From the NCBI GenBank assembly GCA_018654745.1, contig JABILA010000110.1:1-64000 (forward strand): a stretch of DNA of 64,000 nt, written 5' to 3'. The notes below the pieces were generated by a model. It saw nothing but the letters and a program-made list of their open reading frames with translations, was not told where the DNA came from and made no database searches. Shown piece by piece: positions 52,418-62,038 of the stretch. The translations under genes were made by a program, and so were the position numbers. The stretch is from Alphaproteobacteria bacterium (GTDB lineage Bacteria > Pseudomonadota > Alphaproteobacteria > UBA2966). Numbering within the stretch: the stretch's first letter is position 1; every line of letters starts with the position of its first letter.

Positions 52418-55069
52418 ATGGAACCGACAATCTATAAATATTTGCTGAAATACAGCAAAAAACAGCAGATTTGGCTGACGGTGATGGCGGTGTTGTCATT
52501 TCCGTTTCTGTATCTGTTTTATGAACTGCCAAAGATGATCATCAATGATGCCATTCAGGGCGATCCTGGTGACTTCCCGGTGGAGCTTTTTGGTGTCGAA
52601 CTGGAACACGTGCCCTATCTGGTCGTGCTCTGTGTCGGCTTTCTGCTTCTGGTGGTCGTCAACCAGGCGTTCAAATATTACATCAATGTTTATCGCGGCC
52701 TGACCGGTGAGCGCATGTTGCGCCGTCTTCGCTATGAACTGTTTGGCCGGGTCCTGCGTTTCCCGCTGCCAACATTCAGAAATATGTCCCAGGGTGAAAT
52801 CATTCCCATGGTGACAGCAGAGGTCGAACCCCTGGGCGGATTTGTTGGGGAGGCTTTTTCCCTGCCGGCTTTCCAGGGCGGCACCTTGCTGGTTATTCTA
52901 AGCTTCCTGTTTTATCAAAACTGGATCATGGCTGTTGCCGCAGTCGCCTTGTACCCGCTGCAGCTCTACATCATTCCGCGCCTGCAAAGCAAAGTGAACC
53001 TGCTGGGCAAAGAGCGCGTCAAACTGGTCCGCAGCCTGTCGGACCGCATCGGCGAAAAAGTACAGGGCGTTGCAGAAATACATGCCCACGATACGTCGCA
53101 GCTGGAACGCGCTCGTTTCTCCGCACGTCTTGGCGAAATCTTTGTTGTTCGCTATCAGATCTATCGCAAAAAGTTCTTCATCAAATTCCTGAATAACTTT
53201 ATCCAGCAGATGGGCCCCTTCTTCTTCTATTCCATTGGTGGCTATCTGGTGATCACGGGTGGTCTGGAAATCGGCACCCTGGTTGCTGCGATTGCGGCGC
53301 ACAAGGATCTTGGCGCGCCGTGGAAAGAATTGCTCGGCTTCTATCAGCGCCAGCAGGATGCTCGCATCAAATACGACACGGTCATTACCCAGTTTGATCC
53401 GCCCGGCATGCGCACGGTTGAGCATCAGGAAAGCGATCCTTCCGGCGACGAAACATTTTCATCGACGCTGGCAATCTCCGGCCTGACACTTTCTGATGAT
53501 CAGGGCGAATCAATTGTTAATTCGGTTTCAGCCTCCCTTGACCTGCCGTCAAAGATTGCCATCGTTGGCCGTCCTTCCAGCGGCAAGGAAGAAATGGGCC
53601 AGCTGCTTGCCCGGCTTCTTGATCCGACAAAAGGCAAGATTTCCTATGACGACCGTGAACTGGAAGACTTGCCGGAAGGCGTTACTGGACGGCGGGTTTC
53701 CTTTGTTGGCCAGCAAGGTTTCATCTTCAATGCCACGCTCAGTGAAAACCTTTACTACGGCCTGAAGCACAGACCGCAGAAGGCTCTCGAGCGTGAAGGC
53801 GACGCCGCCGATGATTATAAGGAATTTGTTGAAGAGTCAGAACTGTCCGGTAACTCTGTACTTGATTCAGATGCAGACTGGACCGACTTTGCTGCATCAG
53901 GTGCTGAAAACCTTGAAGCCTTGCGCCATGAAGGATTGCGCGCCCTCAAGATTGTTGGTCTTGATGGCGACGTCTACCAGTTTGGTTTGCGCGGTACAAT
54001 CAATCCGAAATTAACACCGGATCTCGCCAACAAAATTCTGACAGCCCGGCACAGTCTACGGGATCGTCTGGCGGAACCAGATGTTGCCGACCTGATCGAA
54101 ACCTTTGATCAGGAAAAATATAATCACAATGCTTCCGTTGCAGAAAATCTGTTGTTCGGCAATGTCGTCGGCGACACCTTCGATATGGAAGCCCTTGGAT
54201 CAAACGCCCATGTCGTCTCCGTGCTGGATCAAATTGGCCTGACCGAACAGATGATCGAGATCGGTTATGCGGCGGCCTCTACGATGGCTGAAATTTTTGC
54301 CGACGTGCCGTCGGATCATGAACTGTTTCAGCAATATGCCTTTATCTCGGCAGATGAGTTACAGGATTTCCAGGCGCTGTTGACGCGCGTTGATCGTGAA
54401 AAGCTGGTTGAGGCCCGTGACGAAGATCGCACAGCATTGCTTTCCTTGCCGTTTAAACTGGTTCCAGCCCGACATCGTCTGGGCTTGATTGACGATGCGA
54501 TCATGGAAAAAATTCTCGAAGGTCGAAGGATGTTCCGTGAAACCCTGCCTGAGGACGTAGCGTCTTCTGTCGAATTTTTCGACGCAGAGTTTTACAACAG
54601 TGCTTCCAACCTGCAGGACAACATCCTGTTCGGCAAGGTTGCCTACGGCGTACCAAAAGCAGCGGAGCGCATTGGTGAGCTGATTTCAGAAGTGATCGAA
54701 ACAGAAGGTCTGTATGATTCGGTGGCCGAAGTCGGTATGAGTTATGATGCCGGTATTGGCGGATCACGATTGTCAGGTGCCCAGCGTCAGAAGCTGGCGA
54801 TTGCACGTGCTATCGTAAAACGACCGGATGTCTTGATATTGTCCGAATCCACGGCGGCTCTGGATTCGGCTTCCCAGAACGAGATTATGGAAAACATTCT
54901 GGGTGAATTTACCGACCGTACCCTGATCTGGGTATTGCATCGGGCCGATCTGGCCGTGCAGTTTGATCAGGTTCTGGTATTTGACCGGGGGGCAATTGCC
55001 GAAAAAGGAACAGTGTCGTCGCTGGATCGCGAGGGCACATTATTTAAGGAATTGGCAAGCGATGGGTGA
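52418..55069 (+). CDS. ABC exporter-like protein with degenerate and expanded nucleotide-binding domain
   Basis: An 883-residue protein. Residues 1-320 form a type IV (ABCB-like) transmembrane domain. The ATPase half is unusual: Walker A reads GRPSSGKEE (384-392; consensus GxxGxGKST), and Walker B reads VLILSES with Asp replaced by Ser, although the signature RLSGAQRQK and the H-loop VLHRAD are kept. Between Q-loop and signature lies about 270 extra residues in which a Q-loop-like unit recurs: NATLSENLYYG, NASVAENLLFG, SASNLQDNILFG. ATG 52418 (AGGA upstream) is preferred to 52412. Substrate unknown; probable partner of the divergent glycan genes. Confidence 0.85.
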   Translation: MEPTIYKYLLKYSKKQQIWLTVMAVLSFPFLYLFYELPKMIINDAIQGDPGDFPVELFGVELEHVPYLVVLCVGFLLLVVVNQAFKYYINVYRGLTGERMLRRLRYELFGRVLRFPLPTFRNMSQGEIIPMVTAEVEPLGGFVGEAFSLPAFQGGTLLVILSFLFYQNWIMAVAAVALYPLQLYIIPRLQSKVNLLGKERVKLVRSLSDRIGEKVQGVAEIHAHDTSQLERARFSARLGEIFVVRYQIYRKKFFIKFLNNFIQQMGPFFFYSIGGYLVITGGLEIGTLVAAIAAHKDLGAPWKELLGFYQRQQDARIKYDTVITQFDPPGMRTVEHQESDPSGDETFSSTLAISGLTLSDDQGESIVNSVSASLDLPSKIAIVGRPSSGKEEMGQLLARLLDPTKGKISYDDRELEDLPEGVTGRRVSFVGQQGFIFNATLSENLYYGLKHRPQKALEREGDAADDYKEFVEESELSGNSVLDSDADWTDFAASGAENLEALRHEGLRALKIVGLDGDVYQFGLRGTINPKLTPDLANKILTARHSLRDRLAEPDVADLIETFDQEKYNHNASVAENLLFGNVVGDTFDMEALGSNAHVVSVLDQIGLTEQMIEIGYAAASTMAEIFADVPSDHELFQQYAFISADELQDFQALLTRVDREKLVEARDEDRTALLSLPFKLVPARHRLGLIDDAIMEKILEGRRMFRETLPEDVASSVEFFDAEFYNSASNLQDNILFGKVAYGVPKAAERIGELISEVIETEGLYDSVAEVGMSYDAGIGGSRLSGAQRQKLAIARAIVKRPDVLILSESTAALDSASQNEIMENILGEFTDRTLIWVLHRADLAVQFDQVLVFDRGAIAEKGTVSSLDREGTLFKELASDG

Positions 55070-55117
55070 TAGTATCATGAGCCACCTGCTTGCAGCGTAT
55101 CAAAAGGAAACCCCGGC

Positions 55118-55567
55118 GTGAGTATCAACGAAGAAGTTGAGCTGTTACGGCAGATCCCGTTGTTCGCGAAGATCGAGCCGTCGAAGCTGAAATTGTTGGC
55201 GTTTACAAGTGAGCGTCTCAAATTCAAGTCTGATGAGGAGTTGTTTCATCAGGGCGATATTGGTGACTCGGCCTACATCGTGATCGGCGGTCAGGCAGAC
55301 GTTATTTTGTCGACAGATCGCGGTGACGTTGTCGTTTCGACTGTAAAACGAAATGATATCGTCGGCGAAGTGGCTATTCTTTGTGACGTTCCCAGAACGG
55401 CTTCAGTCAAGGCCAAGGAAGACCTTGAAGTGCTGAAAATATCCAAGGACCTGTTTTTTCGCATGATCAGCGAATTTCCCCAGATGTCTGTGGAAATCAT
55501 GCGCGAGCTTGCCGCACGCCTCGACCGGACCACGGATCAGCTGATGCGGGCCGTCAGCCAGAACTGA
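55118..55567 (+). CDS. Stand-alone cyclic-nucleotide-binding domain protein
   Basis: A 149-residue protein consisting of one CNB domain. The beta-roll LFHQGDIGDSAYIVIGGQADVIL is followed by the phosphate-binding cassette VGEVAILCDVPRTASVKA with the Glu and Arg needed for cyclic-nucleotide contact, then a C-terminal helix. There is no DNA-binding domain, so it is not a CRP/FNR regulator. GTG 55118 has AAGGAAA upstream. It follows the ABC gene by 48 bases and could regulate it in response to cAMP/cGMP; a cyclase is encoded at 32504. Confidence 0.9.
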   Translation: MSINEEVELLRQIPLFAKIEPSKLKLLAFTSERLKFKSDEELFHQGDIGDSAYIVIGGQADVILSTDRGDVVVSTVKRNDIVGEVAILCDVPRTASVKAKEDLEVLKISKDLFFRMISEFPQMSVEIMRELAARLDRTTDQLMRAVSQN

Positions 55568-55630
55568 TATCGGGATTTTTTTGACCTATCTAGTGATGAA
55601 TATTTCAGCGCCAGCACTCGTCTGGTATTC

Positions 55631-56119
55631 GTGAGCCGTCTCGACAGCGCCATTCGCCGACTGGAAGCCCAGCGGGACTGCCTCGCACTTGCCGCAGAAC
55701 TGATTAAAAACCTGACAGGCCCGGTTCTTGAGCTTGGGCTTGGTAATGGCCGCACCTTTGATCACCTCAGATCGCTGATGCCCGGGCGGGAAATATTTGT
55801 ATTTGATCGCCAGCTTGCAGCGCATCCCGACTGCATCCCGGACGCCAAACACGCAATTGTGGGTGATTTTACCGAAACCTTGCCGACGGCACTGGCCAGA
55901 ACAGGTGAGCTGGCCGTGCTGGCCCATTGTGACACCGGCAGTGGTGATCGTGCCGCAACCAGCGCCCAGGCGTCGTGGCTGGCGGAACCCGTCAACAATT
56001 TGGTGTGCAGCGGGGGCATTATTGTATCGGATCAGGCTTTTGAATATCCGGGCTGGATTGCAGTGGATTTGCCTGAAACCGTCTCACCCGGGCGATATTT
56101 TATCTATCGCAAGTCCTGA
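55631..56119 (+). CDS. Small class I SAM-dependent methyltransferase
   Basis: A 162-residue protein with a SAM-binding motif VLELGLGNGRTFDHLR and acidic motif IFVFDRQLAAHP; SGGIIVSDQAFEYPGW resembles the beta5 strand region. It is shorter than usual methyltransferases (about 200 or more), with little C-terminal substrate-binding structure. GTG 55631 is the start; a purine-rich site is weak. It follows the CNB gene by 63 bases in the same orientation and is probably in that operon. Substrate unknown. Confidence 0.7.
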   Translation: MSRLDSAIRRLEAQRDCLALAAELIKNLTGPVLELGLGNGRTFDHLRSLMPGREIFVFDRQLAAHPDCIPDAKHAIVGDFTETLPTALARTGELAVLAHCDTGSGDRAATSAQASWLAEPVNNLVCSGGIIVSDQAFEYPGWIAVDLPETVSPGRYFIYRKS

Positions 56120-56272
56120 ATTTCCGAAAACACTTCTGGTTTCCAATTTACCTCGCCGAATATTTGTATAAAATGCTTGGTATACAAACAGTCGTGTTGT
56201 CCAACAAATGCCAAAATCACACTATTTCGGTATTCACAGGGCTGGCGATGATCAGGAAGGCGGATCAGAACA

Positions 56273-56728
56273 ATGAATGCAGGTGACAAAACCAGGGACT
56301 CTGCCCGGTTCGGTATTCTGCCACGGCTGCTGGGCTACAATGTTCGCCGCGCTCACGTAAAGTTTTTTCAAAATTTCAGCGAAATCGTATCCGGGCAGGA
56401 TGTAACGCCTGGACAATTTGGTGTGCTCGCCATCATTGATGCCAACCCCGGATTGAACCAGAGCGAACTTGGTCAAGCCATGGGCGTTGATCGCTCGACC
56501 GTGGTTGCGGTTATTGACCGCCTGGAAGGTCGTGGACTTGTTGTTCGCGATCCCTCGCCCAAGGATCGCAGGTCCTATGCACTCAGGCTCAGCGATGTTG
56601 GTGAAAGCTTGTTGAGCGACTTGATCCCCATGGTCGAAAAGTATGATCGCGAGGCGGCCAACAAATTGTCTGATGAAGAAGTTGAAACGCTGGTTGATCT
56701 GCTGCGCCGAATGGTTGGTGACGCCTAG
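56273..56728 (+). CDS. MarR-family transcriptional regulator
   Basis: A 151-residue winged-helix repressor or activator. The DNA-recognition region is LNQSELGQAMGVDRSTVVAVIDRLEGRGLVVRDPSPKDRRS, with the typical DRR wing, flanked by dimerisation helices. MarR proteins respond to phenolic or other small ligands. No divergent target gene is adjacent, so the regulon is unclear. It is 153 bases from the methyltransferase gene and probably separately transcribed. Confidence 0.93.
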   Translation: MNAGDKTRDSARFGILPRLLGYNVRRAHVKFFQNFSEIVSGQDVTPGQFGVLAIIDANPGLNQSELGQAMGVDRSTVVAVIDRLEGRGLVVRDPSPKDRRSYALRLSDVGESLLSDLIPMVEKYDREAANKLSDEEVETLVDLLRRMVGDA

Positions 56729-56875
56729 GGCGATTCAGACTTAAACGGAGTTGCTTCTGCATTAGAATTTGGCGCACACATTGAGTCAAAAGCAGGGCTG
56801 CGTTTCCGTTAAACCCGGAAACGCTCCAGACTGATTGCCAGTGCGTTTCTGCAACACCGGTCGCACTTCAGGCGA

Positions 56876-57256
56876 TCAGGTCTCTATCGCTTCCCTGAAA
56901 GCCGTTTCGATCAAAACCGGATCCAGTGGTTTGGTGAAAGCTGCATGCACATTCAGGCCCCAGGCTTCCGCAAGTTTACTGGCACGATCGAGCAAACTTT
57001 GGTCAGCCCCGCTGATCAGAATTATTTTGGCTCCAACCTGCTTTTCGTTCATACGTTTGAGAACTTCGATGCCATCAAATTTTGGCATCACCAGATCCAG
57101 CACCACGATGTCTGGTGCGTCTGTGTCCAGGATAAGCAGAAAATCTTTTGGCACTGACGTTGCCTGAACCTTCAGGCCACAATTTTCACCAATGGCAGCA
57201 ATCAACCGCAATATCGGTTCATCATCGTCTATAACCAAAAGTTTTGTATCTGCCAT
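56876..57256 (-). CDS. Single-domain response regulator (CheY-like)
   Basis: A 126-residue receiver domain without an output domain. The acidic pocket is LLVIDDDEPIL, the phosphoacceptor Asp54 in IVVLDLVMPKFDGIEVL, the switch region KIILISGAD and the conserved lysine in AAFTKPLDPV. It is probably a phosphorelay intermediate or acts by protein contact. It lies 110 bases downstream of lolA, converges with marR, and has no adjacent kinase. Confidence 0.92.
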   Translation of the reverse strand: MADTKLLVIDDDEPILRLIAAIGENCGLKVQATSVPKDFLLILDTDAPDIVVLDLVMPKFDGIEVLKRMNEKQVGAKIILISGADQSLLDRASKLAEAWGLNVHAAFTKPLDPVLIETAFREAIET

Positions 57257-57366
57257 ACACGCGATTGTAGGCTTTTGAACAAAAACTTCCAGCGCTCAGA
57301 ACAAACTTTCCACTGTTGCAATTTTAAGCAACCATATGGGTGCAACTGGTTGTTGCCGGCGAAAGT

Positions 57367-58032
57367 TTATCTGGCCTTATCCAGTTCTTTTTTGGATGGC
57401 ATCACAAACAGGGTCGCTGGCAAATGCATGCCGGTTTCGATCTTGTCCAGCGTTACCGTCGTGCGTTGCCCCTGGCTATCGACAATTTTCCATTGTCTCA
57501 GGATCAGGGGTGCCATGCTGAAGACCAGAGACACCGTACCTTCGTCTGGTCGTTTCTGGTCGCGCAACGTTATGACCAGTCTGCCGGGAAAGCGGGTCAC
57601 TTCCTCGACATCCGGATTGTCTACAAGATTTACTTTTTCGGCGACGAGAACACCCAGCGGCGTATCCTGGATGGGCCAGTTCTGCGGCTCACCCAATTCC
57701 TTGTCGAGAAAATAAAGCCAGAAACCATCTGCCAGAACCAGGTAGGGTGAAGGCGGGTCATATTCGAACCGCAAGCGTCCGGGCCTGCGCAACATGAAGT
57801 CGCCTTGCGTAAAGCCGCCATCCGGTGAGACTTGTAAAAACCGTGACTTGAGGCTTTTGACATTGTTCAGATATCGTGAGGCTGCGCGAAGATCAGCTTC
57901 CTGAACTTCATTGAATGATGCGGCAAAGGCCTGCTTGCCAGTTATGGCATTTGCACCCCAGATTGATACCGCGATCAGGAACAGGACAAAGCGGAGCCGC
58001 GCGCCTGCGGCCACCAGAACTGAAAAGGACAT
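57367..58032 (-). CDS. lolA: Outer-membrane lipoprotein carrier protein LolA
   Basis: Periplasmic chaperone moving lipoproteins from LolCDE to LolB. The 221-residue protein has a long signal region ending AFAASFNE. The LolA motifs follow: LKSRFLQVSPDGGFTQGDFMLRRPGRLRFEYDPP and LVADGFWLYFLDKELGEPQ-like (cited in part), then a C-terminal beta sheet. It lies six bases after ftsK, the conserved ftsK-lolA order of alphaproteobacteria. The N-terminal extension before the signal core may be overpredicted. Confidence 0.93.
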   Translation of the reverse strand: MSFSVLVAAGARLRFVLFLIAVSIWGANAITGKQAFAASFNEVQEADLRAASRYLNNVKSLKSRFLQVSPDGGFTQGDFMLRRPGRLRFEYDPPSPYLVLADGFWLYFLDKELGEPQNWPIQDTPLGVLVAEKVNLVDNPDVEEVTRFPGRLVITLRDQKRPDEGTVSLVFSMAPLILRQWKIVDSQGQRTTVTLDKIETGMHLPATLFVMPSKKELDKAR

Positions 58033-58037
58033 AAGGT

Positions 58038-60497
58038 CTATTCCATGCTGTCTATGTCGCGCGCCAGCACTTCGCGTTTGCCGACACGATTGGCACCACT
58101 GATGACGCCTTCAGATTCCATTTGCTCAATAATTCTGGCCGCACGGTTATAGCCGATTTGTAAATGCCGCTGAACAAAACTGGTCGATGCCCGGCGTTCG
58201 CGACAGACCAGGGAAACCGCCTGATCATAAAGAGCATCGTTGTCACTGTTGCCGCTGCCGCCCCCTGGGATCAGCGAATAGTCGTCCCCATCCGGACTTT
58301 CGGTAATGGCATCCAGATATTCCGGCTTGCCCTGTTTCTTGAGAAACTTGACAACTTTTTCGACTTCGCGATCCGAGACAAATGGTCCGTGCACACGGCG
58401 TACACGACCGCCGCCTTCCATGAACAACATGTCACCAGACCCAAGCAATTGCTCGGCACCCTGTTCGCCAAGGATGGTGCGACTGTCTATTTTTGAGGTC
58501 ACCTGGAAACTGATACGCGTCGGGAAATTGGCCTTGATGGTACCGGTGATGACATCAACTGATGGACGCTGCGTTGCCATGATGATGTGAATACCAGCCG
58601 CACGCGCCATCTGTGCAAGGCGCTGAATGGCGGCTTCAATATCCTTGCCTGCCACCAGCATCAGGTCGGCCATTTCGTCGACAACGACCACGATGAATGG
58701 CAGCGGCGACAGATCCAGGGATTGCTCTTCGTAAACAGGCTCACCTGTTTCCGGATCAAACCCTGTCTGCACCGTGCGTTTGATTTCTTCGCCGTCTTTT
58801 ACGGCATCACCCAGTCGCTGGTTATAGCCATCAATATTGCGCACACCCAGTTGCGACATGGAGCGGTAGCGGTTTTCCATTTCCCGCACCACCCACTTCA
58901 GGGCGACCACAGCCTTGCCGGGTTCGGTGACCACAGGCGTCAGCAAATGCGGGATGTCGTTATAAACTGACAGTTCCAACATCTTGGGATCAATCAGGAT
59001 CAGGCGACATTTCTCGGGCGGCAATCGATAGATCAACGACAGGATCATCGAGTTCACACCAACCGATTTACCAGACCCGGTGGTACCCGCAATCAGCAAG
59101 TGTGGCATTCGCGCAAGGTCGGCGATCACCGGCATGCCGCCGATATCCTTGCCCAGCGCCAGGCTCAGTTTGGTCGATGTGTTTTCGTAATCTTCGCTGC
59201 TCAACAGTTCGCGCAGATAAACAGTTTCATGTTCAACGTTGGGCATTTCAATGCCGATGGCGTTACGGCCAGGGACGACCGAAACCCGGACACTGATTGT
59301 GCTCATGCTACGGGCGATATCATCTGACAAACCGATGACACGCGATGTCTTGGTACCTGGTGCCGGTTCCAGTTCATACAATGTGACAACTGGGCCAGGA
59401 CGGACCTTTGTGATTTCACCGCGCACACCAAAATCTTCCAGCACAGATTCAAGCAGGCGGGCATTTTGCTCCAGCGCATCTTCACTGATGGTATCTGCAA
59501 GGGTTGGCCCCTTGGCTTCTGCCAGCAATGAAAGTTCAGGCAACTGGATTTCACCTGTATTGCCGGAGCTCTCAAGATCGAGAGACGGTTGACGCTCGTC
59601 ATCGGCGCGCTTGCTGTTTTTTGACTTCGATTTTTTCGCGGTGTCGACGCGGCGTTTTGGCGGCGTAATTTTCAGGCCGGTGCGCGCGGCAGGCGCTTCT
59701 GTTGAAAGCCGTGGCTCGGATCGTTTCTCTTTTTCCAGGGAAGGCTCACGACGAATTCTTTCTTTCAGCTTGCGCGCGATGACGCCGTCTTCCTTGTCTT
59801 TGCCACCACGCCGGTCCAGCAATTCACCGGCTTTGTCTTTGGCACGTCCCAGACTGCCAACCACATCCTGTGTGCGACGCACCGAACGCCAGGCACCAAA
59901 ACTCAGGGCACGCCATTCGGACGGCGACAGGGCGAAGGCAATACCGATCAGGATCAACACAACAGGTGCGGCGATCAATCCATAAAGACCAGGGGACAAT
60001 GGCAATCCGGCCTCCTGCCCGAGACTAACCACGCTTCTGAAAAGACCGTCGCCGACCCAACCGCCGAGGCCACTGGCCAATGGCCAGTTTTGCGGCACAG
60101 AAAAAGCAGCCAGTACAAAGGCTGCACCCACAAGCATCACCGGCAGAGTACTCATGTTTAACCACAACAGTGGCAGGCCGCGATGGGAAATCATGCGCCA
60201 ACCCCAGGCAAGCAATGTCAGCGAAATCAGGCCAGCCGCCAGACCAATAGTTTGCAACACGATGTCGGCAACCCAGGCCCCCGGCACGCCGAGGTAATTG
60301 AAGACAGGTCCCGCCGTGGCGTGATTGGCACTGGGATCATCGACACTGAAAGACAGGAACGCCAGCGCCAGCACCAGGGCCGTGATAATCAAGGCCAGAC
60401 CCCAGGCCTCGGTGGCGCGGCGGCGCAAATAATCGCTTGCCCCGTCCGGTAAAAATTTCAGTTTGCTTACAGAATTAGTCGACATATTTGTTGCCAT
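58038..60497 (-). CDS. ftsK: DNA translocase FtsK
   Basis: Divisome DNA pump that clears and resolves chromosome ends at dif. The 819-residue protein has four N-terminal membrane segments (for example [18 protein letters not shown]). A charged Lys/Arg-rich linker follows (residues about 205-310), then the motor domain with Walker [18 protein letters not shown] (about residue 470) and Walker [16 protein letters not shown]. The gamma winged helix has [22 protein letters not shown]. The linker is shorter than in E. coli, normal for alphaproteobacteria. Upstream of lolA. Confidence 0.97.
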   Translation of the reverse strand: MATNMSTNSVSKLKFLPDGASDYLRRRATEAWGLALIITALVLALAFLSFSVDDPSANHATAGPVFNYLGVPGAWVADIVLQTIGLAAGLISLTLLAWGWRMISHRGLPLLWLNMSTLPVMLVGAAFVLAAFSVPQNWPLASGLGGWVGDGLFRSVVSLGQEAGLPLSPGLYGLIAAPVVLILIGIAFALSPSEWRALSFGAWRSVRRTQDVVGSLGRAKDKAGELLDRRGGKDKEDGVIARKLKERIRREPSLEKEKRSEPRLSTEAPAARTGLKITPPKRRVDTAKKSKSKNSKRADDERQPSLDLESSGNTGEIQLPELSLLAEAKGPTLADTISEDALEQNARLLESVLEDFGVRGEITKVRPGPVVTLYELEPAPGTKTSRVIGLSDDIARSMSTISVRVSVVPGRNAIGIEMPNVEHETVYLRELLSSEDYENTSTKLSLALGKDIGGMPVIADLARMPHLLIAGTTGSGKSVGVNSMILSLIYRLPPEKCRLILIDPKMLELSVYNDIPHLLTPVVTEPGKAVVALKWVVREMENRYRSMSQLGVRNIDGYNQRLGDAVKDGEEIKRTVQTGFDPETGEPVYEEQSLDLSPLPFIVVVVDEMADLMLVAGKDIEAAIQRLAQMARAAGIHIIMATQRPSVDVITGTIKANFPTRISFQVTSKIDSRTILGEQGAEQLLGSGDMLFMEGGGRVRRVHGPFVSDREVEKVVKFLKKQGKPEYLDAITESPDGDDYSLIPGGGSGNSDNDALYDQAVSLVCRERRASTSFVQRHLQIGYNRAARIIEQMESEGVISGANRVGKREVLARDIDSME

Positions 60498-60538
60498 GTT
60501 CCTGCCTGTCTGACTTGCCTAAAAGCCTGATCCGGATT

Positions 60539-61756
60539 TCAGTTTAGTGTTTCAACAATGCGTTGCAGTGCCGTCTCGGTAGTTGCTGCATCGACCACAA
60601 GGGCGATACGGATATAGGGATCGCCCGGATTAAATCCGTTGTGATCGGTTCTACAGACATAGGCCCCCGGCACAATGCGCACCGCTGCCTCTTGCCATAT
60701 TCGTCTGGTCGCCTCTTCGCCGTTGCCCACTTTCAGCCACAGAAAAAATCCGCCGGGTGGGCGATAAAAACCGTAGCGGCTACCAAGTATGCGCTCTGCT
60801 ATGTCAATTTTATGGCGATACAGTGACCGGCTTTCGGCGACATGGTCATTTTCGCGCCACAAGGCCGCACCCGTTGCCAGGATGGGTAAGGGGATTTGTG
60901 GGGATGAATAAGACCGGAATTGCAAATAGCGTTTCAGCACGACGGGGTCGCCGGCGCAAAAACCGACCCGCAGACCTGGCACGCTGGATCGTTTGGACAG
61001 GGAATGAAAGACCAGAACATTGTCCATGATGTGGTCCGGGTCTCCGCCAATTTTTACACAAGCTTCCAACGCGCCAGGCGGCGGCGTGTTGTCATAGACC
61101 TCGGCATAACATTCATCCACGATCAGCAGAAAATCATGTTTGCGGGCCAGCCGGATCATGTCGCACAGCTGATCGATGTCGGCGACAGCGCCTTGCGGGT
61201 TGGTCGGGTTGCTGACATAGGCGATGGCAGCGCGTTGCAGGATATCTTCATCCAGGGCGGCAAAGTCGGGCAGGAAGCCGGTTTCTTCGGTGGCCGAAAC
61301 ATAGACCGTTTCCGCCCCGGCAAAGACCGAGGCTCCGGCATAAACCTGATAAAAGGGGTTGGCGACCAGGGCAGTGGGCTGAAGGTTCCGGCCGCCCACG
61401 CTTTTACTCTCTGGCACCACGGTCGGGGCGATCAGATAGAGGCCCTCACGACTGCCAGCCAGCGGCACAATATGTCGACCGGGATCAATCATGCCTGCCG
61501 GCAGATCGTAGCGCCAGTTCAGCCATTCGGCGACGGCCTCACGATACTCGCCCGTCCCCAGCAATAACGGGTATTTTCCATACAAATGGCGGTTGGCGTG
61601 CATGGTGTCGCCGACAAGATCCGGGTAGGCATGCTGCGGTTCACCGACGGCCATCATGATCGGCTCCAGATCCGTCGGGGGCGCGATCGGGTCCAACAGC
61701 AGTCGAAGCCGGTCAAATGTCGCAATCCCCAGATTATCCAGGCGCTCAAAGTTCAT
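60539..61756 (-). CDS. PLP-dependent aminotransferase, class I/II (DapC-like)
   Basis: A 405-residue fold-type I aminotransferase resembling N-succinyldiaminopimelate aminotransferase-like proteins of alphaproteobacteria. The start MNFERLDNLGIATFDRLRLLL is family-like. YVSNPTNPQG, LIVDECYAEVY and the PLP lysine in FHSLSKRSSVPGLRVGF are present. If DapC, it acts in the lysine/meso-DAP pathway; other amino-donor roles are possible. ATG 61756 is chosen over the track's 61852. It is upstream of ftsK by 41 bases, possibly co-transcribed. Confidence 0.85.
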   Translation of the reverse strand: MNFERLDNLGIATFDRLRLLLDPIAPPTDLEPIMMAVGEPQHAYPDLVGDTMHANRHLYGKYPLLLGTGEYREAVAEWLNWRYDLPAGMIDPGRHIVPLAGSREGLYLIAPTVVPESKSVGGRNLQPTALVANPFYQVYAGASVFAGAETVYVSATEETGFLPDFAALDEDILQRAAIAYVSNPTNPQGAVADIDQLCDMIRLARKHDFLLIVDECYAEVYDNTPPPGALEACVKIGGDPDHIMDNVLVFHSLSKRSSVPGLRVGFCAGDPVVLKRYLQFRSYSSPQIPLPILATGAALWRENDHVAESRSLYRHKIDIAERILGSRYGFYRPPGGFFLWLKVGNGEEATRRIWQEAAVRIVPGAYVCRTDHNGFNPGDPYIRIALVVDAATTETALQRIVETLN

Positions 61757-61924
61757 CAAATCGCTTTCAGACGGGCTTCGCCAGCTTTGGGACAAAACGA
61801 AAACAGATTTTTGCCAAATAATCTTTGCCAAAGATAAAAGACAAGGTTCCACAACGTTTTAACGGTCAATGTGCATAATGTACCTGAGGAAGTTTTCAAT
61901 TCGTTAACGATAATCACCGACGAC

Positions 61925-61967
61925 CACAAAAAAAGAGATGCCCCCAAATATCTGAAGACACCTCTTT
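61925..61967 (-). terminator. Terminator downstream of the ammonium transporter gene
   Basis: An 11-bp stem (61932-61942 with 61957-61967; two G-T wobbles on the minus strand) is followed on the minus strand by CTCTTTTTTTG. A T-run is also present on the plus strand, so it could work in both directions. It lies 70-100 bases past the amtB stop codon. Confidence 0.78.
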
Positions 61968-62038
61968 TTCGATCAAACTGTCTCAATCATAAGATCAGAC
62001 CAGCTGATCTCCTCCCCCGGGGATGAACCGGATACGTC

